Assembly (NCBI RefSeq): GCF_011753055.1
Contig: NZ_VWWJ01000017.1
Location: 109,413 to 173,412, forward strand
Origin: Burkholderia sp. Ax-1719
GTDB taxonomy: Bacteria > Pseudomonadota > Gammaproteobacteria > Burkholderiales > Burkholderiaceae
Direction: 5' to 3'
Length of the DNA: 64,000 bases
Numbering within the stretch: the stretch's first letter is position 1; each line of letters opens with the position of its first letter. Position numbers and translations under genes: made by a program. Of this stretch, positions 27,462-36,502 are shown one piece after another. A model generated the notes under the pieces. That model was given only the letters and a program-made list of their open reading frames with translations, was not told the DNA's origin and did no database searches.

Positions 27462-29165
27462 TCAATGCGCGGCGTGCTTCTTCTTTTTGGGCGTCGCCTT
27501 TGCGCTCGCCTTTTCAGCCGGCTTTGCCTTGTAATCGACACGCTCGACATGGCCCACCGGCTTCGAAGCATGACCGGCGCGCGAGGCTTTGGTCGAGCGC
27601 TTCGGATGCGGATCGACATAGACCGGCGCTTCTTCGGGCATGCCCTTGTAGACCCATTCGAGCAGCGAATCGTGCGCGGCGCGTGCGGCTTCGGCGCGCG
27701 GATCGTTGATGAGACTCACGACGATCCACGTCGTGCCGTTCTCGGCGGCCACGTAGCCGGCGATGGCGCGCACGTCGCGCAGCGTGCCGGTCTTGATGTG
27801 CGCGTTGCCGCCCACGCCCGCGTTGGTGAGACGGTTGCGCATGGTGCCGTCCACGCCGACGATCGGCAGCGAGTCGATGAACACCTGCGCCACCGGGCTG
27901 GCGTTGGCCGTCTGCAGCAGATTCGCCAGCGACAGCGCGCTGATGTGCTCTTCGCGCGACAGGCCGCAGCCGTTGTCGAGCACGAGTTCCGGCATGTTCA
28001 GGCCGCTGCGGCGCAGGAAGGTGGTGACCGCTGCGGCCGCCTTCTGCGTGGTCGCGGGCGGCTTGTTCTCGACCGCGCCGAGCGTGAGGAACAGATTGCG
28101 CGCCATCACGTTATTGCTGAACTTGTTGATGTCGTGCACGACATCGCCGAGCGGCGGGCTCTGATGCACGCCCAGCAGACGCGCGCGCGGCGGCACGACG
28201 CCTTCGCGCGTGGTGCCCGCGAAGGTGCCGCCGGCCTGTTGCCAGAGCGCGAGGAAACCGTCCGCGAAGAACGTGGAGTGATCGACGGGCGCGGCCATAT
28301 TGAGCGTGCGTTCGCCGCAGCGCATCGCGTAATTGCCCGCAAAGCTGGCGGTCACGAGACCGTTCGCGCCCGGCGTGACCTGGGGGCTCGGCAGCAGGCC
28401 GCCGCACGCGCCGCCGCGCTCGTGAATCTGGTTGTCGATCTGCCATTGCGCGACGGGCGGCACGATGTCGATCGACACGCCTTCGCGCGACGGCGAGAAC
28501 GTGAACGACAGCGCCTTGAAGGCGTACATCAGCGGATCGGGGCCGACGTTGTAGGGCGCGCTTTCGTCGCCGTCGAACGAGGGCAGGTCGCGCGTGGACG
28601 GATCGAACTCGCTCTTGTCGAGCACCAGCGAACCTTCGATGCGCGTCACGCCGCTCTGACGGATCTTCTGCACCAGATCGACGAGTTCTTCGGGGACCAG
28701 CTTCGGATCGCCCGTGCCCTTGATGTAGAGATTGCCGTGCAGCGTGCCGCTCGCGTCGACTTCGCCATCGGTGTAGGCACTGGTCTTCCAGCGATAGTCG
28801 GCGCCGAGCATCGCCAGGCCGCTCCAGGTGGTGACGAGCTTCATCGTCGAGGCGGGCATCATCGGCTGGCCCGCGTTGACGGCGAGGCTGGGCTGGCGGT
28901 CGCCGACCTTCTCGATCACCACGCTCACTGACGACAGCGGCACGTGCGCTTTGGCGAGGCCCGCCATCACGCTCGGCGGCAGGTCGGTGCTGACGTTGAC
29001 GGCCGGCAGGCGCGGTGCGCCTTCAGGCTGCGCGTGGGCCGCAGGTACGCCGGCGAAGGCCGTGGCGAACGCGGCGCACGTGAGCGCGAGCGCAAGAGCG
29101 CGCGGACGGGGCGCGCGCATCGGACGGAGGAAAGTGCGTAGTCGGGACAGCAAAACGGGCGGCAT
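27462..29165 (-). CDS. dacB: D-alanyl-D-alanine carboxypeptidase/endopeptidase (PBP4 type)
   Basis: Periplasmic peptidoglycan hydrolase (low-molecular-mass PBP of class C, S13 family). 567 residues from ATG 29165: a signal peptide ending near AAHA (residue 45), the SxxK motif S106-T-M-K109 in PMMPASTMKLVTTW, the SxN motif in FSNNVMARNLF, and KTG in HIKTGTLRDVRAIAGY. The large insert between SxxK and SxN is typical of S13 enzymes. The C-terminal 45 residues are unusually Lys/Ala/His-rich (ends KKKKHAAH) and may bind anionic cell-wall polymers (inference). An alternative start is ATG 29120. Confidence 0.93.
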   Translation of the reverse strand: MPPVLLSRLRTFLRPMRAPRPRALALALTCAAFATAFAGVPAAHAQPEGAPRLPAVNVSTDLPPSVMAGLAKAHVPLSSVSVVIEKVGDRQPSLAVNAGQPMMPASTMKLVTTWSGLAMLGADYRWKTSAYTDGEVDASGTLHGNLYIKGTGDPKLVPEELVDLVQKIRQSGVTRIEGSLVLDKSEFDPSTRDLPSFDGDESAPYNVGPDPLMYAFKALSFTFSPSREGVSIDIVPPVAQWQIDNQIHERGGACGGLLPSPQVTPGANGLVTASFAGNYAMRCGERTLNMAAPVDHSTFFADGFLALWQQAGGTFAGTTREGVVPPRARLLGVHQSPPLGDVVHDINKFSNNVMARNLFLTLGAVENKPPATTQKAAAAVTTFLRRSGLNMPELVLDNGCGLSREEHISALSLANLLQTANASPVAQVFIDSLPIVGVDGTMRNRLTNAGVGGNAHIKTGTLRDVRAIAGYVAAENGTTWIVVSLINDPRAEAARAAHDSLLEWVYKGMPEEAPVYVDPHPKRSTKASRAGHASKPVGHVERVDYKAKPAEKASAKATPKKKKHAAH

Positions 29166-29600
29166 GAAAAACGTTGGCAACGTTGGAATTGGGCGGGCAG
29201 TGCAGGGACCGCGCGCGGTGCGCACGGACGCGGAAATTAGCGGCGAATACAGCAGAGACAGCAAAATTCGCGGTCGCGCTGTGGTGGCGATGTGCGCGCC
29301 GCCGACAGATCCAGGAGCGGCTTGAAAGGGCGCAATCAGCATCGCAGCGTGGTGCGCCGCAAAAGCGCCCATTGTAAAGACCTCGCGCGGCGTGCGTGCG
29401 TCGCGGACATGAAATCCGCGCAAGTTCGGCGCGAGTTCCGCAAAAAGGTGGACAAACGTTACGCGAGCGCAGGGTTGTCGCAAGGTTCGCGCGTCCGGAC
29501 TGACTGCGCTTTGAAAGGGAAGGCCGTGGCGAGGCGCTAGAATGCAGCATCGCTATCAACGAAGCGCGGGCCTCAAGCGCCGCGCTGTCCATTCATCAAG
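29166..29600. other. 435-base divergent gap, dacB / response regulator
   Basis: No gene recognised. Both flanking genes point outward, so the promoters of dacB and of the two-component operon should lie here. A TAGAAT at 29538-29543 could be a -10 hexamer for the plus-strand operon, but no matching -35 stands out. Confidence 0.35.
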
Positions 29601-30263
29601 ATGCGCATACTGCTAGTCGAAGATGACCGCATGATCGCCGAAGGCGTGCGCAAGGCGCTGCGCGGCGAAGGCTTTGCGGTCGATTGGGTCGAGGACGGCG
29701 AAGCCGCGCTGTCGGCCGCCAGTGGCGAAAGCTACGATCTGATGCTGCTCGATCTCGGGCTGCCCAAGCGCGACGGGCTCGACGTGCTGCGCACGTTGCG
29801 CGCGCGCGGCAACGCGCTGCCCGTGCTGATCCTCACCGCGCGCGACGCCATTGCGGATCGCGTGAAGGGGCTCGACGCGGGCGCCGACGATTACCTCATC
29901 AAGCCGTTCGATCTCGACGAACTCGGCGCGCGCATGCGTGCGCTGATCCGCCGTCAGTCGGGCCGCAGCGATTCCACCATCCGTCACGGCTCGATCACGC
30001 TCGATCCGGCCTCGCATCAGGTGACTCAGGACGGCACGCCCGTCGCGCTGTCGGCACGCGAATTCGCGCTGCTCGAAGCGCTGCTCGCGCGGCCGGGCGC
30101 AGTGCTTTCCAAGACCCAGCTCGAAGAAAAAATGTACGGCTGGGGCGAGGAGATCGGCAGCAATACCGTCGAGGTCTATATCCACGCGCTGCGCAAGAAG
30201 CTGGGCGCCGATCTGATCCGCAATGTGCGCGGCCTTGGTTACATGATCGCGAAGGAAGCCTGA
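29601..30263 (+). CDS. OmpR-family response regulator, PmrA/QseB-like
   Basis: 220-residue transcription regulator. The receiver domain (residues 1-115) has the acidic pocket VEDD, phospho-acceptor D51 in LLLDLGLPKRDGLD, the conserved Thr in ILTARD and Lys in LIKPF. The winged-helix domain includes LSAREFALLEALLARPGAVLS and a recognition region with GEEIGSNTVEVYIHALR, the pattern of the PmrA/QseB subgroup. The sensor kinase gene follows after 16 bases. A PmrA-type box lies upstream of degP, the next gene after the kinase. Confidence 0.93.
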   Translation: MRILLVEDDRMIAEGVRKALRGEGFAVDWVEDGEAALSAASGESYDLMLLDLGLPKRDGLDVLRTLRARGNALPVLILTARDAIADRVKGLDAGADDYLIKPFDLDELGARMRALIRRQSGRSDSTIRHGSITLDPASHQVTQDGTPVALSAREFALLEALLARPGAVLSKTQLEEKMYGWGEEIGSNTVEVYIHALRKKLGADLIRNVRGLGYMIAKEA

Positions 30264-30279
30264 GGACGCCGCGCAACGC

Positions 30280-31581
30280 ATGAGTTCAATACGAAGACAA
30301 TTGCTGTTCTGGCTGCTCGCGATCGTGGTCGCGGGCGTGTGCCTCGCGGGCTGGCTGATCTACCGCCAGGCGCTCGCGGAAGCCAACGAGCTGTTCGACT
30401 ACCAGTTGCAGGAAATCGCCGAGGCCTTGCCCTCCGAGCCGTTCAACGAGATCCTCAGTTCGCGCGACACCGGCGACGAGGGCATCGTGCTGCAGATCTG
30501 GAATCGCAACGGTGTCCTGATGTATTACTCGCATCCGCGTGCGCCGCTCGCGCCGCGTGCGGAACTGGGCTTTTCGACCGAGAAAACCGATCGCGGCGAC
30601 TGGCGCGTGTACGGTGCGATCGTCGGCGATAACGTCGTGCAGCTGGCGCAGCCGGTGTCGGTGCGCAACCGTCTCGCGGCGAACGTTGCCTTGCGCACGC
30701 TCTGGCCGCTGATCGTGCTGCTGCCGTTTCTCGGCCTCGCGGTGTGGATGGTGGTGGGGCGCGGGCTCAAGCCGCTCTCGCGTGTGGCGCGCGCGCTCGA
30801 TACGCGTCATCCCGAGGCGCTCGATCCGCTGCCCGAAGAGCGTTTGCCGCGCGAAGTGATGCCGCTCGTGCATGCGCTGAACGCGCTGCTCGAACGTCTC
30901 GCGCAGGCGCTCGACACGCAAAAGGCCTTTGTCGCCGATGCCGCGCATGAACTGCGCACGCCGCTCGCGGCCGTGCAGATCCAGGCGCAACTGGTTGCGC
31001 GCGCAAGGGATGACGAGACGCGCCGCGAAGCGCTCGGCGATCTGCAGGCAGGCGTCACGCGCGCGACGCGCCTCGCCGAACAGCTGCTGGCACTCGCGCG
31101 TTCCGAACCCGATGGTCACGCCCGTGCGCAAAGCGTCGATCTGCATGCGCTGCTCGATGATTGCGTGCTCAACTATGCGCCGCTCGCGCAGCAGCGCGGC
31201 GTGGATCTTGGCATCGAAGAAAGTGTGGCGGCGCAGGTGGACGGCGACGCGCATGCCTTGCGCGTGATGTTCAACAATCTGCTCGACAACGCCACCAAGT
31301 ACACGCCTGCGGGCGGGCGCGTGGACGTGAGCCTGCTGGTGCAGGACGGCCACCCGCTGGTGCGCATCGCCGATAGCGGGCCCGGCATTCCGATGGAAGA
31401 GCGCGCGCGCGTGTTCGATCGCTTCTATCGCGTGGGCGCGGGTGCGAACCGCGCGCGTACCGATGTGGCCGGCACCGGCCTCGGTCTCGCGATCGTGCGC
31501 CGTATTGCGGATCAGCACGACGCAACGATCACCCTCGACGATTCGCCCGCGGGCGGCTTGCAGGTGGACGTGAGGTTTTAA
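30280..31581 (+). CDS. Sensor histidine kinase (PmrB/QseC-like)
   Basis: 433-residue inner-membrane kinase, partner of the upstream regulator. TM1 spans about residues 7-28, a periplasmic domain of about 115 residues follows, and TM2 is near 145-160. The HAMP-like linker leads to the H box VADAAHELRTPLAAVQIQ near residue 225. The N box NNLLDNATKY, the G1 box ADSGPGIP and the G2 box GTGLGLAIV complete the catalytic domain. The periplasmic part (SREDTGDE-like region) is of the 2CSK_N type found in QseC/PmrB relatives. The signal sensed is unknown. Confidence 0.92.
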   Translation: MSSIRRQLLFWLLAIVVAGVCLAGWLIYRQALAEANELFDYQLQEIAEALPSEPFNEILSSRDTGDEGIVLQIWNRNGVLMYYSHPRAPLAPRAELGFSTEKTDRGDWRVYGAIVGDNVVQLAQPVSVRNRLAANVALRTLWPLIVLLPFLGLAVWMVVGRGLKPLSRVARALDTRHPEALDPLPEERLPREVMPLVHALNALLERLAQALDTQKAFVADAAHELRTPLAAVQIQAQLVARARDDETRREALGDLQAGVTRATRLAEQLLALARSEPDGHARAQSVDLHALLDDCVLNYAPLAQQRGVDLGIEESVAAQVDGDAHALRVMFNNLLDNATKYTPAGGRVDVSLLVQDGHPLVRIADSGPGIPMEERARVFDRFYRVGAGANRARTDVAGTGLGLAIVRRIADQHDATITLDDSPAGGLQVDVRF

Positions 31582-31628
31582 TTCTTTCGTTGTGCTTTCG
31601 CTTTTATTCGACAGCCTGACGCCCCCAT

Positions 31629-31697
31629 ATCGATGCGCACGCATCGATCCCTGATTCAAGGCGCATCACCGCGAAGGCCCGCCACACGGGCCTTCGC
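31629..31697 (+). repeat. Two tandem perfect hairpins between the sensor kinase gene and degP
   Basis: ATCGATGCG/CGCATCGAT (31629-31648) and an 11 bp perfect stem GCGAAGGCCCG/CGGGCCTTCGC with a CCACA loop (31671-31697). Neither is followed by a T run. They could be weak terminators, transcript-end stabilisers or processing sites. Confidence 0.6.
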
Positions 31698-31711
31698 GGA
31701 TTAGTTCCTGA

Positions 31712-31728
31712 ATTAAGACTCCTTTAAG
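31712..31728 (+). promoter_or_regulatory. PmrA/QseB-type box upstream of degP
   Basis: ATTAAG-ACTCC-TTTAAG: two TTAAG half-sites with a 5-base spacer. This is one base from the PmrA consensus (YTTAAK-N5-YTTAAK) that I recall. It lies 55 bases before the degP ATG, directly downstream of a PmrA/QseB-type two-component pair. Confidence 0.5.
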
Positions 31729-31782
31729 TGACGCGGCTTAACCTTCGTTACGTCGTGATCGCATCCGCGCAAGGAGTCCAAC

Positions 31783-33300
31783 ATGAATACCAAAGTCATT
31801 ACCCGCAGTGCCGTGGCCATCGCCGTTGCCGTCGCCTTGTCGGCGGGTTACGTGGCCGGGCGCCGCGATGTGCCGCCGCCGCAGGTCATCACGCCGGCGC
31901 AGGCCGCGATGATGCCCGCCGAAGCCGCGGCCAAGACCGGCATTCCTGACTTCTCGGGCCTTGTGGAAACCTACGGTCCGGCGGTCGTCAACATCAGCGC
32001 GAAGCACGTCGTGAAGCAGACGGCGCTGCGCGGCGGTAACGGTGGCGGTGGCGGCGGTTCGCAGCAACTGCCGATCGACCCGAGCGATCCGTTCTATCAA
32101 TTCTTCAAGCACTTCTACGGCGGCATGCCTGGCATGGGCGGCGACGGCAGCGGTGGCGCCCAGCCGGATACGCCGAGCGCGAGCCTGGGTTCGGGCTTCA
32201 TCATCAGCCCGGACGGCTACATCCTCACCAACGCGCACGTTGTCGACGGCGCGAACGTCGTGACGGTGAAGCTCACCGACAAGCGCGAATTCAAGGCCAA
32301 GGTGGTCGGCGCGGACAAGCAGTCGGACGTCGCCGTGCTCAAGATCGACGCCAAAGATCTGCCGACCGTGAAGATCGGCGACCCGCGCCAGAGCAAGGTC
32401 GGCCAGTGGGTGGTGGCGATCGGCTCGCCGTACGGTTTCGACAACACCGTGACCTCGGGCATCATCAGCGCGAAATCGCGCTCGCTGCCCGATGAGAACT
32501 ACACGCCGTTCATCCAGACCGACGTGCCGGTGAACCCGGGCAATTCGGGCGGCCCGCTGTTCAATCTGCAGGGCGAAGTGATCGGCATCAACTCGATGAT
32601 CTACTCGCAGACGGGCGGCTTCCAGGGTCTGTCGTTCGCGATCCCGATCACCGAGGCCATGAAGGTCAAGGACGATCTCGTCAAGACCGGCCACGTGAGC
32701 CGCGGACGCCTGGGCGTCGCGGTGCAGTCGATGAACCAGACGCTGGCGAATTCGTTCGGCATGGACAAGCCGCATGGCGCGCTGATCAGCTCGGTGGACG
32801 CCAGCGGCCCGGCCGCCAAGGCGGGTCTGAAGCCCGGCGACGTGATCGTGGCCGTGAACGGCGAGCAGGTGGGCGATTCGTCCGATCTGCCCTCGTTGAT
32901 CGCGGGCATGAAGCCGGGCACCAAGGCCGACATCCAGATCTGGCGCGACAAGGGCACCAAGGATCTGACGGCCACCATCGGTTCGCTGTCGGACAGCAAG
33001 GTTGCGTCGAACGACACGCAGCAGTCGCAGATGCAGGGTCGTCTGGGTGTGGCGGTGCGCCCGCTCACGCCGGAAGAGAAGAGCAATAGCTCGCTCGATC
33101 ACGGTCTGCTGGTCGAGCAGACGGGCGGCGCGGCGGAGAGCGCCGGCATCCAGCAGGGCGACGTGATTCTCGCTGTGAACGGCCGTCCGGTGACCAGCGC
33201 CGATCAGCTCAAGCAGATGATCGCGCAGGCCGGCAACAGCATCGCCCTCCTGATCCAGCGCGACGACGCGCAGATCTTCGTGCCGGTCGATCTGGGCTGA
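31783..33300 (+). CDS. degP: Do-family periplasmic serine protease (DegP/MucD)
   Basis: Envelope quality-control protease and chaperone. 505 residues: an N-terminal hydrophobic export signal or anchor (residues 7-25), then a trypsin-like domain with the catalytic triad H152 (TNAHVV), D182 (SDVAVLKI) and S255 (GNSGGPLF). A Gly-rich loop (85-125) lies before it. Two PDZ domains follow (about 290-380 and 410-500, the second starting QGRLGVAVRPL). The ATG has AAGGAG 11-16 bases upstream. It follows a PmrA/QseB-type two-component pair and carries a candidate box for it, so induction by envelope stress through that pair is likely (inference). Confidence 0.95.
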   Translation: MNTKVITRSAVAIAVAVALSAGYVAGRRDVPPPQVITPAQAAMMPAEAAAKTGIPDFSGLVETYGPAVVNISAKHVVKQTALRGGNGGGGGGSQQLPIDPSDPFYQFFKHFYGGMPGMGGDGSGGAQPDTPSASLGSGFIISPDGYILTNAHVVDGANVVTVKLTDKREFKAKVVGADKQSDVAVLKIDAKDLPTVKIGDPRQSKVGQWVVAIGSPYGFDNTVTSGIISAKSRSLPDENYTPFIQTDVPVNPGNSGGPLFNLQGEVIGINSMIYSQTGGFQGLSFAIPITEAMKVKDDLVKTGHVSRGRLGVAVQSMNQTLANSFGMDKPHGALISSVDASGPAAKAGLKPGDVIVAVNGEQVGDSSDLPSLIAGMKPGTKADIQIWRDKGTKDLTATIGSLSDSKVASNDTQQSQMQGRLGVAVRPLTPEEKSNSSLDHGLLVEQTGGAAESAGIQQGDVILAVNGRPVTSADQLKQMIAQAGNSIALLIQRDDAQIFVPVDLG

Positions 33301-33395
33301 TTTTGGCGGGCTACGCTAACGGTTCTATCGGCTTCAACAGTTCGCTCCAGCGGTCTGCTGCGCTTCATTGACCGATTTCTGACAGACCGCTTTTC

Positions 33396-33437
33396 ACTGC
33401 CGTCCGGGCCTCGTGCCCCGACGGCAGTTTTCTTTTG
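33396..33437 (+). terminator. Rho-independent terminator after degP
   Basis: ACTGCCGTC-x-GGGC pairs with GCCC-x-GACGGCAGT, followed by TTTTCTTTT. It closes the degP transcript. Confidence 0.88.
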
Positions 33438-33519
33438 GGCGTCAGAATGGCGGCATAGGATATGGGCATGAGCCTTGCTGCAAGCATCGAACCGGCAACC
33501 TGTATGAGGAGCAGCCACG

Positions 33520-34080
33520 ATGAAGATGTTTGATAACACACGTCCCGTCCTTTCGGCCGCCGCACTGGCGACCACCCTGGCGATCGGTGCAGTCGGCTTC
33601 GCGGGCAGTGCCAGCGTTGCATTCGCGCAGCAGGCCATGCCGCCTGGCGGCAACGCCGGCACCGACAACATGAACGGCACGACGGGCAACGCCACGGTCG
33701 GCGGTTCGAGCAGCGACGATTCCAGCGCCGGCAACACCAATGGCGGCGGCATGCCTCAAGTGCAGCAGCAAGGCGACGTCTCGTATGTCTCGGGCGGCGT
33801 CGGTCAGGACGAGTCGAAGGCGCTGCAGGCGGCGCAGCACTCGTGGCCGCTCGCGCTGCGCTTCACGGGTCGCAAGGCCGAATTTCTCGCCGACGTCCAC
33901 GTGCAGATCACCGATGCGCATGGCGCGAGCGTTCTCGACGCCACCTCGCGCGGGCCGTACATGCTCGTGCGCGTGCGCCCGGGTCGCTATACCGTGCACG
34001 TGAGCCATGCGGGCGTCGACAAAACCAGCGCCGTGACGGTGGGCTCGAACGGCAGCGCCCGCGCGTCATTCGTCTGGTGA
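33520..34080 (+). CDS. Exported protein with C-terminal carboxypeptidase-regulatory-like (Ig-like) domain
   Basis: 186-residue secreted protein of unknown role. A signal peptide ends at AFA-Q (about residue 36). Next is a low-complexity Gly/Asn/Ser/Thr-rich region (about 40-85). The last 80 residues read as a small beta sandwich: PLALRFTGRKAEFLADVHVQ, then GPYMLVRVRPGRYTVHVSHAG, the pattern of carboxypeptidase-regulatory-like or PEGA-type domains. AGGAG at 33505-33509 supports ATG 33520. It lies after the degP terminator and is followed by another terminator, so it is monocistronic. Confidence 0.72.
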   Translation: MKMFDNTRPVLSAAALATTLAIGAVGFAGSASVAFAQQAMPPGGNAGTDNMNGTTGNATVGGSSSDDSSAGNTNGGGMPQVQQQGDVSYVSGGVGQDESKALQAAQHSWPLALRFTGRKAEFLADVHVQITDAHGASVLDATSRGPYMLVRVRPGRYTVHVSHAGVDKTSAVTVGSNGSARASFVW

Positions 34081-34446
34081 TACCGACGAAGCGGCGCATC
34101 GCGGTCAGGGCAGGGCGGCAGACGACGCGCTGCCGCCTTTAACTGTCTGATAGCGCACATAAAAAGGCAGCTTGTTGCGCACCTGTGGCCGGCCCGCATC
34201 GAAGTCGCGCAAGCCGGCAAAGTTTGGCCGATAATGAAGCCACGGGTCCGCCGTGGCTTTTTTATGTCGTTGGTTTGAACGCATGCGCGCCGGTTTTACG
34301 ACGGTGTCACGCACCCAGACGACAATGCCCGGCTGCGCGCCCGCCAGGGAGCAGCAAAGATCAGCCTGAACCGGCCGCGCCGGCATTCGGGCACACCAGC
34401 GGCGATGCGCCAGCCAGCGGCGGCGCACATCGATCAGGAGCGGACC
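34081..34446. other. 366-base gap between the exported protein gene and the DUF427 gene
   Basis: Apart from the terminator at 34237-34264, no gene or clear signal is seen. A ribosome site, AGGAG, at 34436-34440 serves the next gene. Confidence 0.4.
34237..34264 (+). terminator. Rho-independent terminator
   Basis: AAGCCACGG pairs with CCGTGGCTT around a short GTCCG loop, followed by a run of T. It ends the transcript of the exported-protein gene. Confidence 0.88.
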
Positions 34447-34812
34447 ATGGCGGTCGAACCGGATGCCGGCCATCGCATCGACATCATCGTGAACCGTCAT
34501 CGCGTGCGCGTGATCCACGGCGGCATCACGATCGCCGACACGCTCGCGGCCCTCACCGTCTGCGAAACCGGTTACCCCGACGTCTTCTATTTCCCGCGCG
34601 CCGACGTGAACATGGCGCGCCTGGAACGCTCGCAGCGCACCGCGCCGTGCCCGCACAAGGGCCAGGCGGCGTATTTCCATCTGCGCACCGAAGACGGTCG
34701 AATCGAAGATGCCGCCTGGAGCTACGAGTCGCCGCACGAGACCGTGCGCGATATCGGCGGCTATCTGGCTTTCGACGCCGAACGCGTGGACCGCATCGAC
34801 CAGACGTCCTGA
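34447..34812 (+). CDS. DUF427 family protein
   Basis: 121-residue cytoplasmic protein. The DUF427 pattern is clear: RVRVIHGGITIADTLAA, then YFPRADVNMARLERS and the CPHKGQAAYFHL stretch, ending DIGGYLAFDAERVD. Proteins of this family are small single-domain beta folds without an agreed function. ATG 34447 is preceded by AGGAG at 34436-34440. The CoxG-like gene starts 71 bases downstream in the same direction. Confidence 0.88.
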   Translation: MAVEPDAGHRIDIIVNRHRVRVIHGGITIADTLAALTVCETGYPDVFYFPRADVNMARLERSQRTAPCPHKGQAAYFHLRTEDGRIEDAAWSYESPHETVRDIGGYLAFDAERVDRIDQTS

Positions 34813-34882
34813 ATTTTCTGAGCGACGCCTGGCATCCTTAAACAACTATTCGACCTTCTCGCACCGCTACCGGGGAGCCGCC

Positions 34883-35680
34883 ATGGAACTGAACGACGCG
34901 TTGAGGATTCCGCTCGAGCCGTCTGCCGTCTGGCAGGCGCTGCAGGATGCCGCGCTCGTGCGAGCGAGCCTGGAGCACTGCGAGTCGTTCCGCAGGCTCG
35001 GTCCCGGCGAATATGCGATCACGCTGACCGTGCCGCTCGGGCCGCTGCGTGCGCGTTACGAAGTGCGTGCTCACATCGCCAATGACGTCGCCGAGGTGCC
35101 GCTCAAGCCGCGCCGCGTGCTGAGCTTTCGCGCGCGCGCCGACGGCATCGGCTCGCTGCGTGGGCAGATCGACGTGGCATTGAGAGAAGAGGAGCGGGCG
35201 GTGTCGGCGGGTTTGCCGGGTTTGCCTTCTACGCCGGTTTCATCCGAGCGAGAGCGCAGCCTGAGCACGCGCATCGATTATTCGGTGTGGGCCACGCTGA
35301 CCGGGCCGCTGGGCGAACTGCCGCCGCGCCAGATCGAAAACGCGCTGCACGAGCTGGCCGATGAGTTTTTCACCGAGTTTTGCGCGGTGGTGGCGGCCAA
35401 GCACGGCCGCGCGCCCAATCGCGTGCGCGGGAAGGAGCCGCGTCGCCAGCATGTGTTCCTGCGGCCGATCAATCTGGCGGCGGTCGCGCGCCGTGCGCAT
35501 CTGCTGCCGCAGCACGGACAGCACGGGCAACGCGAGGAGGGCGGCACGCTGTCCGGCCGCGCGGCGAGCACCCTGCGCCACGAACCCACGCCGCACGCGA
35601 TGCCGGTCTGGGCCTGGGCCGCGATGATTGTCTTCGTGGCGATCCTGTTCTACGTGGCGCGTCGTTTCGCCGAGAGTTGA
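34883..35680 (+). CDS. CoxG/SRPBCC-type protein with C-terminal membrane anchor
   Basis: 265-residue protein. The N-terminal 170 residues form a CoxG-like START/SRPBCC domain (MELNDALRIPLEPSAVWQAL, then ITLTVPLGPLRARYE, and the Gly-rich loop region LRGQIDV), interrupted by a variable insert near residues 100-125. A basic linker (150-230) leads to one C-terminal hydrophobic segment AMPVWAWAAMIVFVAILFYV, so it is probably tail-anchored to the inner membrane. CoxG proteins anchor CO dehydrogenase or related molybdenum hydroxylases, but no such enzyme gene is in this window. It converges with the tetR gene 21 bases away. Confidence 0.82.
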   Translation: MELNDALRIPLEPSAVWQALQDAALVRASLEHCESFRRLGPGEYAITLTVPLGPLRARYEVRAHIANDVAEVPLKPRRVLSFRARADGIGSLRGQIDVALREEERAVSAGLPGLPSTPVSSERERSLSTRIDYSVWATLTGPLGELPPRQIENALHELADEFFTEFCAVVAAKHGRAPNRVRGKEPRRQHVFLRPINLAAVARRAHLLPQHGQHGQREEGGTLSGRAASTLRHEPTPHAMPVWAWAAMIVFVAILFYVARRFAES

Positions 35681-35701
35681 CGGCGGCGCGTGGATTGCCG
35701 C

Positions 35702-36340
35702 TCAGCTATCCACACGCAGCGCCGGGCTATGGCGCAGTGCGTCGAGCATGGCCTCGACGTGCCGCTGCGCATACTTCGCCACATCGAACATATCCGGCAG
35801 GATCGCCATATCGTGCAGCGCGCCGGTGATGAAGGAGTGCAGCACGCGCGCCGCGCGCGCGGCGTCGAGATCGGTGGGCAACTGACCTTTCGACATCGCG
35901 TTGCGCAGGCCTTCTTCGATGCGCATCAGCCCCTCGCGCATATTGTCCTGATGGCGCGCCATCACGGGCCCCATCTCTTCGACGAATTCGCACTTCAGGA
36001 ACAGGATTTCGAACACCCGGCGGCGGCGCGCGTCGGTGGCGGTGTCCTGCAGACAGAGCGTGCAGAGATCCTTGATACGGCCGAGCGGATCGGGTTCGCT
36101 GGGATCGACGGAGGCCGCCTTGAGTTCGTCGAGCGGCAGGATCACACGGTCGAACATCGCCGTGAACAGATCGCCCTTGTTCTCGAAATGCCAGTAGATC
36201 GCGCCGCGCGTGACGCCTGCGGCCTGGGCGATATCGGCGAGCGAACTGCGCGAGACGCCCTTCTCGAAGAAGACGTGTTCGGCGGCGTCGAGAATGCGGT
36301 TGCGCGTCTCCAGCGCTTCCTCTTTCGTACGTCGGACCAT
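35702..36340 (-). CDS. bpeR: TetR/AcrR-family repressor of the divergent RND operon (BpeR-like)
   Basis: 212-residue repressor. The N-terminal helix-turn-helix is typical of AcrR/TtgR: RNRILDAAEHVFFEKGVSRS, SLADIAQAAGVTRGAIYWHF and ENKGDLFTAM. The C-terminal ligand domain resembles multidrug-pump repressors. It is divergent from the RND operon, with an AcrR-like palindrome (36479-36502) between them. Gene order equals bpeR-bpeA-bpeB-oprB of Burkholderia; the symbol is given on that basis. Confidence 0.88.
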   Translation of the reverse strand: MVRRTKEEALETRNRILDAAEHVFFEKGVSRSSLADIAQAAGVTRGAIYWHFENKGDLFTAMFDRVILPLDELKAASVDPSEPDPLGRIKDLCTLCLQDTATDARRRRVFEILFLKCEFVEEMGPVMARHQDNMREGLMRIEEGLRNAMSKGQLPTDLDAARAARVLHSFITGALHDMAILPDMFDVAKYAQRHVEAMLDALRHSPALRVDS

Positions 36341-36478
36341 GATGGATTAGCGCCCTGAGGGCGAATTAATGGGGTGGCCAGGCATCTGGGGGTCCGACGA
36401 GCAAAGTATTGATTTGTAATATGGATGTCATGCGCGGAATCTTCTTCAAGCCGGCTTCAGGGGGTTGAAGCGTTCTTA

Positions 36479-36502
36479 AACATTCATTCGCGAATGTATC
36501 TA
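36479..36502. promoter_or_regulatory. AcrR-like operator overlapping the RND operon promoter
   Basis: A 24-base imperfect palindrome with the perfect core CATTCGCGAATG (36485-36496). By eye it agrees at 19 of 24 positions with the E. coli AcrR operator as I remember it. Its right end overlaps the TATAAT at 36501-36506, so a bound repressor would block RNA polymerase. Confidence 0.75.
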
